Shown: positions 54,690-64,000 of the stretch, piece by piece | How the letters are laid out: each line of letters opens with the position of its first letter | Position numbering within the stretch: the first letter of the stretch is position 1 | Assembly (NCBI GenBank): GCA_018340805.1 | Contig: JACMZG010001913.1 | Location: 41,483,490-41,547,489 of the forward strand | Source: Microvelia longipes | Lineage: Eukaryota > Arthropoda > Insecta > Hemiptera > Veliidae | DNA: 64,000 nt | Reading direction: 5' to 3' | The notes under the pieces: model-generated | The model's database searches: none | Told to the model about the DNA's origin: nothing | Seen by the model: the letters and a program-made list of their open reading frames with translations, nothing else | Position numbers and translations under genes: made by a program

Positions 54690-55245
54690 GTTTTCATGGG
54701 ACACGAAAACTTTCGAATACTTTCTCGGATCGAAATGGATCTTGGTCTAAAATCAATCTCGTTAATTTCCGAACCGTATAGTTGATAAAATGTGTATGAC
54801 GTGATTAACCCTCAATAATGACCCCACAAACATTTCAACAATAACAAATCTTCATATAATGTTGAGATCGGACTGAAATGTTTTACACATAAACTACTAT
54901 GTGTGGTTAACAAAAATACGAAGTTACATTTTATTATCAGTATTAGTTCTGGTTCTTTATATAAAACATAGTTCATTGATTGACATAAAACATATTGTAA
55001 ACAAATCAAGTTTTTACTTTTCCTCATTTATACCGTAAATGTATAGAAAAAGTATTGTGTTTGCAAAAATTCTGAAACCAGGATGTTATCCTGGTTTCAC
55101 ACCGGAATTATCCGTTTCAGATGTTTTTAAGATTTTTGAGGAGTTTTCTTTTGCTTATATCGTGGAAGTATGCCACTTATATAAGCGAGTGATATAACGA
55201 AGCGACATAGGATAACAACCATGTAGGGGTCCCCTAGCGCCGGTG
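54690..55245 (+). repeat. Family J long copy with family E insertion
   Basis: It matches 45640-46240 until TAAACAAATCAAGTTTT. There a family E end (TTACTTTTCCTCATTTATAC to about 55145) is inserted, after which family J resumes (TGCTTATATCGTGGAAGTAT). Confidence 0.75.
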
Positions 55246-55669
55246 CAAAACTTCAAAGGAATAACTGAAATGATTAGCAAGAAAACAAACATTCCTAAAG
55301 AAATAGCTCGACTTGCAAAATTTCTCGCCAGGATTACTTAGTATATGAAATACAACCGTTTTTAATACACGTGCGCACACACACACACTTTAACTGCATC
55401 CAATATGATTAATTTAAATCCACTGTCTCAACATAGGCTTAATATGTTTCTACAATAATTGATCTATAGTCTTCTGGAGTCATCAAGAGTAAATCGTTAC
55501 AGACTTTTTTCTTCGAAGCTATATGCCTTCAGCGAGGTCAGTGTTGTTGGGCCACTATCTGTTCCTACTCCCGAAAGGATCCAGTAATCCACAACGCCCA
55601 ATCATAAGTCCTATAGTCAGAGCATGTCACCGTGTGCAACTTCGAACATACATACACACACATCACAAT

Positions 55670-55738
55670 ATTATATATATATATATATAATTATATATAT
55701 ATAAATATATATAATATTGAAATATATATATATATATC
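55670..55738. repeat. (TA)n microsatellite
   Basis: Imperfect TA tract. Confidence 0.93.
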
Positions 55739-55739
55739 C

Positions 55740-56200
55740 ACAGCAATAGGTGATAGTTTGTATTTGGTTAGAAACAGATTAAAAGAAAGTTAAAACTAAT
55801 ATTTTTTTGCGCGAATAGTAAACATTTATAAACTTTTACTATAATATAAAATATAATGAATGAAATCTCCTAAAATCAAAATATTATCATAGTATCAAAT
55901 AAAATCAAAATGGAATACTTTTGGAACGGAAACCTAAAAAAGGAAAGATATGTGGGGTGAAAACATTTTAAGTTTTAGAGTCTCTGACTGAATAAAAATT
56001 TTTACAGAGTCAATTCAGATTTAAATATTTAATTTTTCTCTTGGCTCCGTGCCACAATTAGGGTAACGGTCAACGCTCTACTTCACAAAATATGTTTTTA
56101 CAAAATTCTAACGCCTTTCCGTCTTCAAATGTTTATCAAATTTCCTAAGAAAAAATGAGCTTATGAGAACTAGGTCAAGTAGGAGGTTGTGAGCTAGTTA
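55740..56200. other. No gene seen
   Basis: AT-rich sequence, nothing recognised. Confidence 0.4.
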
Positions 56201-56207
56201 ATGTATA

Positions 56208-56292
56208 TATAGTTTATATATATTATATATATATTATATATTTTATATTATATTATATTATATATGTGTGTGTGTGTGTGTGGGTGTGTGTT
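56208..56292. repeat. TA/TG microsatellite
   Basis: Imperfect TA followed by TG repeats. Confidence 0.93.
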
Positions 56293-56544
56293 GTGTGTGA
56301 GCATATAACATCTACGATGATCAATTAACAAAAATCTTCCACGACTTAAAGTGTATGTTTTTTAATTTGATAATTTGAAAGGATTGAAGATGGCCCTTAC
56401 TAGTTTATTCGTAAAAATAATAATTTATGACACTGGTTTGATGGTAGGGACTAAAAGAAGTAGAAACATTTATTAAAGAGCTAAGAAATGAATTTAAAAC
56501 TACCACTAAGACTACGAGTGCTGATTATTGTCTTGTTCTATATA

Positions 56545-57150
56545 TATATATAAACTTTATTTACAAAAATAAATAGGACTGGCCTTATACAAAGGTTGCT
56601 ACATACACAGCGTACTTATCAATCTAAGAAAAATATTAAAATTAATAAAAGAAATATTTTGATAAAGTAATTTAAGTCATAGTATAACATAACGCTAAGA
56701 AAAATAGGTAGTCAAAAATAAGAATAATAACATTATGAATTCAATGAAAAAAAAAAAATATGGTAAAATAATAAGAAAAGTACATTAATTAAGAATAAAT
56801 GTGTGAATTATAATGCCTAAAGAGTCTAAAATTATTTTCTGAGAGAAGTCTTAGAAAATTTTGATCCGTTCCGATCTCGTCAATAGAAATATGTAAGGTA
56901 AGATGGTGCAAAAGGTATTTGTCACTGTTAAGAAAAGACACTTGTAAAGAAATTCGGAATGGTTGACTAGAAACCAGTAGTATCTTTAATGTTAAAAGAT
57001 GAGGAGATAGGTCAGGAAGTAAAAATAAAATAAAAATAATTTGTTCTGCTGTAAGACCAAAAGTACACACTGTATTCATTAAAGACTGAAATTCATGTAG
57101 CACATCTTCGAATGAGCAAAGCTCGTGCTCGAGGATAGCTGGAGCGTTTG
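56545..57150 (-). other. Possible retroelement remnant with 105-codon open frame
   Basis: On the minus strand a frame from 57103 to 56789 (open a little further upstream) reads LHEFQSLMNTVCTFGLTAEQ and ends before an A-rich region and AATAAAG near 56555. The layout (last ORF, AT-rich 3' part, TA tract) fits a LINE 3' end, but no known motif is seen. Confidence 0.3.
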
Positions 57151-57519
57151 TATAGTATTTGTTTTTTTTACAAAAAGATACAAAAATAACATAAACAGGA
57201 AAGTTATAAAAATAAATAAGAAATTAGAAGCTATTAACACTTTTAGGAAAGAATTCTTTAATTATTATCAGAATTAAAGTTAGATTAGAATCGATCTAGT
57301 GATTTCGTTGCAAATGTAATGATATTGTTTTTGACTCTTAGCTCATTTAATTAAATAATTAGGATCGAAATTATTTTTGCCAAGTGATACTAAATTTCTT
57401 TAGAAGCTGTGGTTTGGGCCACTCGTGTACCTCAGTTATAGCACAAGACTGGTTATAGGGCGTGCAATTGGTGTAGCGTAAAGAACTTTAAAAAAATTAC
57501 ACCATAAGAAATGCAGTTT

Positions 57520-58010
57520 AAAACTCCTTCGCTACTTTTATTGAACTTTAGAGTACAAGTTTACAGAAAAGGTTTAGAAAATAATAGCGATGCTGTTCAT
57601 GGCAGAGATCAAGTGGTCGATATACATCAGGTGGAGCAATTTCTTGGTCTAGCAATTTCTATGTGTGGCAATATCCATCACAGAGGCTGAGATAGTAACA
57701 GCTAGTAAAGCAGAAAGAGAAATAGTGTATTTAGCAAGGTTATTAACAGAAACAACAAGTCATCTCTACTCCAACTCTTAAAGTTGAAAATGAAGCAGCA
57801 GTGCGTGTTGCTCACAATGCAGTATACCACAGAAGAAAAAAACATATTATCCGGTATTTTTATTATCAGTGAAGTTTTGTTAGTGAGGGAGAACTTGAAG
57901 ATCTAACAGTAAGCTCTGTGTTACAGTTAAATCTGAAGATTAGTTGACTGTTTGACCAAGCCTTTGTCAAACCCTAAATTGAATCTTCTGTGTACAAAGA
58001 TGGGCTTGAG
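57520..58010 (+). pseudogene. Copia-type RNase H fragment, decayed
   Basis: Frames on the plus strand spell the end of a Ty1/copia polyprotein. RYTSGGAISWSS is the SxSGxxxxWSSKKQ motif. TEAEIVTASKAEREIVYLAR is the TEAEY.A...A..E..WL.RLL motif. KKHIIRYF-like and VKP-ending parts correspond to KHIDVRYHF and DILTKPL. Several stops and shifts separate them. No LTR was recognised. A shorter inverted relative is at 51458-51640. Confidence 0.72.
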
Positions 58011-58019
58011 ACTCTGATT

Positions 58020-58500
58020 GAATAATTTAATTATTTGCGTTCAAAGAACAACTTTAAAAGTTTCACATCAATTTATAAGGTTTTATTTGAATTCAGTATT
58101 GATTGGGGTTTTATTAAAAAACTTTAAAACTTTAAGGGGTTTATATAAATTGATTCTATATTATACTAAGTTATTTTCGAAACGCTAATAAAACGTATAT
58201 TTTCGAAGTATTGATTTGTTAATTAAAAAGCAAGACTAAAATAAACTATAAATTAGTCTAGCGCAGTTATAACGATACTTGCCTACTTAAAGGCAATATT
58301 AATTGGTATTTATTCATCTTAATTAATTCTAAGAATGTTAAACGTTAATTAGAGCTTTTGATGTAACAAGTTGGTTGGTATAACTTATCACCGGAATTAT
58401 TCACGAAATAAACGAAGCTTTAGAATAAACAGCGCCCCGCATTCTGTTGAGAAAATGTGGAAATATCTTGAGAAAAGTTCATGCGCAAACGTCTTGGTAT
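58020..58500. promoter_or_regulatory. Upstream region of K2P exon B (no clear motif)
   Basis: AT-rich sequence just before the start exon at 58578. It presumably holds the promoter and 5' UTR. TATA-like strings are uninformative at this base composition. Possible acceptors (CCGCAG near 58536 and CGGCAG near 58568) mean the 5' UTR could be spliced. Confidence 0.25.
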
Positions 58501-58577
58501 AAGATGCAGACACTGTAGAACCAAGGTAGAAGATCCGCAGTGCTTTTAAAAATAAACACAATACGGCAGTATGTGCC

Positions 58578-59763
58578 ATGGACGAGAACCGAGATGTTGG
58601 GGAAACTACAGAAGCGCCCAGTTGCAATGAAGACGTCAAGGAGCAAGTTCCACCGGTTGAAGTACCTAATCTTCAGCTGGTAGAACAGCCTCCAGCTTCC
58701 CTGCCTGTTGAGGAATCTAAACATGATCCTGAAGTTCAAGAAGAATCTTTACTTCTACCCGAACCACCTGTAGCTCCACCTCGAAAGAGTCCTTCGAGAA
58801 GGAAACGTTTGCTTGGCAAAAGAGCGCGTAAAAAAACAGGCGGTGAGGCCGGTGAACCTGGGAAGAAAATAGATCCAACAACCTCGGAAGAAGAATGCGA
58901 GAATGAGAAGGCTGTCGAACGGAAAGAAGATCAATGGAAAAGAGAAGACGAAGAGAAACGCAAAGAGAAAGAAAAAAAAGAGAGACTAAAGAAACTCCAA
59001 GAAGAAAGAGACAAAAAAGATATCGAAGAATGGACCAAGATACTTCAACAAGCTAAAACCAAAACAGAACCTGAACAATTACCCTCTCCTATCACATCCG
59101 ATACCAATGGGAAATCGGAACAATCTAAGGACGCTCCACCAACACCTTGGTGGAAGTTTTGGAAAAAGACGCCGAAACCTGAAGAGACAAAAGATGATAA
59201 ACCTAAAGAAGAAACAACAGCTAAAGAAATAATTAAACCTGAAACAAAAGAAGAAATCAAGCCCAAACAAGAACCTAAACAATCTAAAGATATTGTCAAA
59301 GTTAATGAAAAAGAAAAGGAAACTCAAAAAAAAGAAAATACACGACTAATTTTTAAATTATTTTCAAAAGAAGTTCGGATTTTGTATGGAGAATTTAAAA
59401 AATCAAATATGAAAGAATGGAATAAAATGAAAATATCTTGGAATAAGTGTATGGCGGAGTTATTAGTTATAATTATGTTGTGCGGTATGGGTGCTTTTAT
59501 TTTCCGTTTCACCGAAGGTGCTTTCGAAAATTTTTATAAATGTGGCGTTAAAAGAGTAAAGAGGGATTTTATAGAAGACTTGTGGAAAACTAGTACTTAC
59601 TTAAGAGAGGACGAGTGGAAGAGCAAAGCGAGAAGAAAATTGATGGAATTTGAAGAACAATTAGGAACTGCTTACGAGGCAGGAGTGAACAGCTATAGTG
59701 GAAACAAATCCTGGTCGTTCATTAATTCATTGTTGTATTCGTTAACTGTTATTACAACAATAG
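58578..59763 (+). CDS. Two-pore-domain potassium channel B (or alternative first half), single long exon
   Basis: The ATG at 58578 (context GTGCCATGG) opens 395 codons plus one base, ending at a GTAAGC donor inside the first filter glycine. Residues 1-about 285 are a cytosolic, very hydrophilic region. It has a Pro-rich patch (LLLPEPPVAPPRKSPSRRKR), a Lys/Glu coiled-coil-like stretch (about 115-165), the unusual PWWKFWKKTPKPEE and many KPE/KEE repeats. TM1 is about 293-313 (LLVIIMLCGMGAFIFRF) with TEG after it. The cap follows, then P1 (SFINSLLYSLTVITTI). Codon usage and lack of stops over 1.2 kb make it a real exon. It differs from the K2P half at 25-45 kb but stops at the same position and phase. 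The remaining exons lie past the window or were missed. Confidence 0.9.
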
Positions 59764-60900
59764 GTAAGCACTGTTGATCATTTTAATTCCCTTAAGGGTG
59801 TGCTGGACAATTCGTATTTCCGATTATAATTGGTATCAGTCAAATTGACCATGAATCATCAAGTTCGTTATCTTACCTTGTTTTAATCTATAATATTGAC
59901 TTTGTGACGCAACGCAGCCTTATTTTTATTACGCCAAAAATTTAAATTTATTTACCTGACTGCAGCCAAAATTTCCCGAATAACATTCCCACAAAATTTG
60001 GTACAAACCATACTGAACCCTGCAGAATGGGTCGTTAACTTTATGAACTTATTATAACCAATTATAAACAATAATATAAATTATTCACTTAAGAAAGTAC
60101 ACTCGAAGGCCTCCCTAAATTATGTGTTAAGTTCGATGTGGAAAACCTCATATTATACGTGCGTCAGACTTTACGATCATGAGCTATACTCTCAGATCAA
60201 TATGTACGGCAACAGCGTAAAGTGTCAAAACAATAATTATGTTTTATTCCTTATTTATTGCTTTACCCGCATGACTAGATAACAAATATAACAATTTAAC
60301 TGAAAACATATGTTTTGTCGTAAACTTTAAAGGTTAGACTATTAACCTTAACACCTCTGGTTATCAAAGAAGTAAGGTCAATATGATGCTTATTATGAGT
60401 CACATACTCATTAAGTTAATAAATATTTTTATTAAAAGTTCATTAAAATATTTCTTCACAGAAGTTATATGCATTTGCAATATCCATACTTTTTGTCTAA
60501 AGGCCTACGCACAATTCAAATCTTTCTTTATCAATACTCAAAATATTTCTAGGAGGGTTAAATAAGGCTTATCAAAGTACACATAAGTACACACAATAAG
60601 TAATATCAAAGTATAACTTACTAGTCTCGATGAACATGACGAGCCCTCTGAAGATAAAGCCTTCATTCAAAATGATCAAGCACGAATAATCATCGTAGAT
60701 GTCCTTCAACGTCAGGTACCATGATGACCTGAACACATTCATCTAAGCGTCAGTATTGAAGACTAGAACTCTTATAGAAGTCCTGATATGGGCAAGCACT
60801 CACGCCTTCACAAACAGGCGCCATAATGAAACCTTGATAAAAAGTAATATCTCTATTTCGGTTTCTTAGTGCAAACGCTGTACTTCTAAAAGTAAAGAGG
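59764..60900. other. Intron, no exon seen
   Basis: I searched by eye for an acceptor followed by a Tyr-Gly continuation of the filter and found none here or up to 64000. Confidence 0.45.
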
Positions 60901-60904
60901 TTAT

Positions 60905-61388
60905 TTAGGAAAAATAATAATGAAGACAGCAGTCTGAGTTTTGTTAGTTTAATTTATTTCATCAAAGCTTTCGCACAAGCGATGCTTGGCATCCTCAGTG
61001 AATCTAATAACAAGTAAACAAAACCATAAACCAATTACAAAAGAACAGAAATAAAATAAACATACCAAACAAGGCAAAAAACAATTCAAAACAAATGCAA
61101 GTTAATATTAGAATAATCATAGCCCAAACTTACAGTAATATAGTTACACCACCACATATGTATAACAACAGTTAAGAGCATCAAACCAAAAATTAATATA
61201 AAAAAAGTAAGTAAAAACATAAAAACATTACAACAATTAGGGAAAGAAAACAGCTTTTTGTAATAGGTTTATGGTTTTGTTTACTTGTTATTAGATTCAC
61301 TGAGGATTTTAAGTATCGATTGTGCGAAAGCTCTGATAAAATAAATTAAACTAACAAAACTCGGACTGCTGTTTTCATTTTTATTTTT
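60905..61388. mobile_element. Family C inverted-repeat element, about 480 bp
   Basis: The left arm (AATGAAGACAGCAGTCTGAG, TTGTTAGTTTAATTTATTTC, TTCGCACAAGCGATGCTTGG, AATCTAATAACAAGTAAAC) is mirrored by the right arm (GTTTACTTGTTATTAGATTC, GAAAGCTCTGATAAAATAAA, CTCGGACTGCTGTTTTCATT). The middle 230 bp is A-rich and non-coding. Confidence 0.9.
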
Positions 61389-61870
61389 TCTAATTAAACT
61401 CACAGTCCATTAAACTTAATTCTTAAAGAGGTTATATTAGCCCAAGTTGAAGAAGCAAATAAATAAGGGTTTTATCTTCAAAGGGCTCGTTGAGACTAAA
61501 AGTTATTCTCTGATATAACTTTATTAGTTGAGACCTCGAGTGTTGTCCCGCCTCCTAATAATAACGTTAAGTCGAAACCAGCCCAGGGATATTAAAATCT
61601 AACAGCAAGTATCAACAGTAGCTGATACTTCAATTGCTGTACTTCTGCTATACATGATACCTTCCTACTTTCCTGCCCCACTATATTGATTCAGAATCGA
61701 GTCTTATTTCACCCTAATCCACCTTATGTTAAACCATTATCATGCTTTAAGTTGTCCATTAATTAGATCGAACCAGGGTTGAATTTAAGTCAAACCTGGA
61801 TTGACCCCAGATAGAATATGTGCCAAACTACGATTTAAGCATCATTTCGATCACGAATACGTTAAAGTTT
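61389..61870. other. No gene seen
   Basis: Nothing recognised. Confidence 0.4.
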
Positions 61871-61873
61871 AAT

Positions 61874-62002
<129 letters not shown>

Positions 62003-62197
62003 TTTTATAAAGACAAAAATATGCATAGACATATAGAAAAAGAAGCACGAGACGATGCACGATGATCAGCTACTGAATAGCACTTCTTGAAATCGGAAAG
62101 GGAATGATTATGGTGAAAGGTAGGTATCAAGCTGTAGAACGACCAAAAGTTGTACTCTTCTGACCCACGACTTGCGACCGGGCCTTGACTTAACGCG

Positions 62198-62214
62198 TTA
62201 TTATATTATATATA

Positions 62215-62296
<82 letters not shown>

Positions 62297-62300
62297 ATTA
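62198..62300. repeat. (TA)n microsatellite
   Basis: TA tract with several slips. Confidence 0.97.
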
Positions 62301-62756
62301 TTAAACTTCATTATAAAAATATATATCATAAAATAAGTGTATGGCAAACATTTATAAAAGTTATTTTGTTTGTGTGATTGTAATCTTATATTTATAGTTT
62401 ATAACCATTTTATTATTATTATATATAACTGACAATACATGTTATTATCAGGTAAAAACTATTTGAATAAGTTGGCATTCATTGCCAACCTAAAGACGAA
62501 ATACATAAAAAATTACGATAGAGCGAGACAGTAAAAAAATCTATTTTTAAAAAAGTCTTGTTTTTGCCACTCTATACTAGAATCAAAGACACATCCCTGT
62601 GAGATAAATAGAACTATTTTATGTGTGATTAATTTTAAAACATTCCTAGAATATGACTGATATCAAAGGTATGGGGTTTTGGGATTGAAAATTGAAGAAT
62701 ATTTGAGCTATGAAGGGCAGTATTAAGGAACAATGTTTGAGATTGAGCGAGACTAT

Positions 62757-62933
62757 AGTATGTCACACGGTTATAATTAGTTGACAGCGTGGCAAAATAA
62801 AAAAGAGGGAGCCAATAAGGTTAGTCCTGGAAGTTAAACCACGCTCACTATTTTATATCAGTCCAACCTTATTAGTTCCTCAATACTATTATCCCACGTT
62901 GTCAACTGATATAACTGTGTGTCATACTATTAA
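62757..62933. mobile_element. Family D inverted-repeat element, best-preserved copy
   Basis: The ends GTATGTCACACGGTTATAAT and ATATAACTGTGTGTCATAC are inverted repeats, flanked on both sides by TA. That suggests a TA target duplication and a Tc1/mariner-like origin. The body has GGAGCCAATAAGGTTAGTCC and its inverse. Confidence 0.85.
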
Positions 62934-62939
62934 GCGGTG

Positions 62940-63620
62940 TCTACCAGGGGGTTCAACACTCCCGGAATTTATCGTGTGAACAGAATTGAAGACGAGGTTA
63001 AACCCTGCATCTCATTTTTCACGGTGAAAAATACCGTGTGAACAGTTGGGGTTTAAAACCTCAAAGAGCTTTAACACGGAGCTTTAGTACTTAAGTTTTA
63101 CTCAAGCTCAAGTTATGTTTTTAATACATCTTACCTTGTTTAATAATTCTATCATTTATCGCATTTTACCATTTATTCATGTACCAAGGATAGTCTAAAT
63201 TTAATCACAAATAGAAGAACCATTACCGTCCTTACGCCATTGCTGAGTGCTGTTTGTACTCGAGAGGAGTATTTGACGTGACAGTTTGTGACAATGGCGA
63301 ATTAAAGGTAAAATTTGTAGGACGTAATCCATTGTCATTGTTATTTACATGTAACGATGTTTCGAGTGCAGGTACTTCTCCCATCAGCAGGTTCGTCTTT
63401 AGAAAGACGGTGTCTTAAATGAAGAGTGTACTGCGATGGTCCTAAGAAATATAAGGACCTCTAATTTTTGCCTCAGGCTCAATTTTCTCTTTTCACGTTC
63501 AAGTTTCAAATTAATTCTAATTAAATAATTAAAAAAAAATAATCGATTTGTTTAAATTAATTAAAACGAGTGAACTGCTTAACGTTTTTTGCAAGTGATA
63601 AGAGTTTCTTTCTTTCAAAT
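62940..63620. other. No gene seen
   Basis: Contains a small inverted repeat of CGTGTGAACAG near 62972 and 63030. No exon or family was recognised. Confidence 0.4.
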
Positions 63621-63627
63621 ATTTATT

Positions 63628-64000
63628 ACTTTTCCTCACATATACCGCAGTTATATAGAAAAAGTATTGTGTTTGCAAAAAATCCGAATCTGGGATGAAA
63701 CCGGAATTATCCGTTTCAGGTGTTTTTAAGGCCTCCTAAGTGTTTTTTTCATAGTTGTCTATCTGTATGTGTGTGTCTGTTATCATAGTGTTATAACAGA
63801 ACTCTCATGCTAGAGAGTTGAAACTTCGTACCAAAATCAATCTATACATTTATTTGTGCTATTCGAAAAATATTTCTTTTATGAACTTCATTAACCCGAA
63901 ATTATAACTTGGCGAAAATTTCGAAAAATCAATAAACGCGGAAAAATGATGCGATCAGATTGATATTTGGCACGCATGTGATTATGTATAAGACTAACAT
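63628..64000 (+). repeat. Family E copy, running off the right edge
   Basis: TTACTTTTCCTCACATATAC, AAAGTATTGTGTTTGCAAAA, ATGAAACCGGAATTATCCGT, TTAAGGCCTCCTAAG, CATGCTAGAGAGTTGAAACT and GATCAGATTGATATTTGG follow the consensus order. Confidence 0.85.

Noticed and set aside
59045..59512. Minus-strand frames opposite the K2P exon B
   Set aside because: Shadows of the Lys/Glu-rich coding strand; the plus strand carries a full channel half with a proper donor.

Overview
The window is a eukaryotic, very AT-rich, intron-containing genomic scaffold. Its genes look like arthropod, probably insect, genes. The species cannot be fixed from the sequence, and the arthropod call rests only on how the protein text reads. 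No bacterial operons, CRISPR arrays or complete viral genes are visible. One assembly gap of 697 N lies at 28723-29419, and there is a single N at 54288.

Genes. (1) Positions 34-8629, minus strand: ten coding exons, with reading phases that match at every junction, encode the first 481 residues of a Ptpmeg/PTPN4-type FERM-domain tyrosine phosphatase. The PDZ and phosphatase domains lie beyond the left edge. (2) Positions 25497-45072, plus strand: three exons encode the first half of a two-pore-domain (K2P, TWiK-type) potassium channel: cytosolic N-terminus, TM1, cap and first pore helix. It ends in the middle of the first GYG filter glycine codon. (3) Positions 58578-59763, plus strand: one long exon encodes a different K2P first half with a very charged 290-residue N-terminus. 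It stops at exactly the same codon and phase. No exon carrying the rest of the filter and TM2-TM4 is visible between the two or after the second. They are therefore either two alternative first halves of one locus or tandem paralogues, with the remaining exons past the right edge or, for the first, missed.

Repeats make up most of the rest. They include a 5'-truncated non-LTR retrotransposon (42.06-43.37 kb), two decayed copia RNase H fragments, tRNA-derived SINEs with TTA tails, and a broken tyrosine-recombinase (Crypton-like) first exon at 33.9-34.3 kb. There is an 896-bp hAT-type element with an 8-bp target duplication, and a 157-bp Harbinger-like element whose empty site is preserved in a nearby duplicate. 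At least ten families of palindromic or inverted-repeat elements, a 34-bp minisatellite and about twenty long TA tracts complete the picture.

The most unusual observation concerns one palindromic family (copies at 20.28-20.87, 22.70-23.15 and 38.90-39.31 kb). Its arms contain a sequence matching the hammerhead ribozyme core, with stems II and III formed. The copy at 22947-22987 has every core position intact. A second theme is a set of long terminal hairpins with GCGAAGC-type cores at 16.5, 21.7, 31.1 and 33.55 kb, one of them beside the tyrosine-recombinase fragment.
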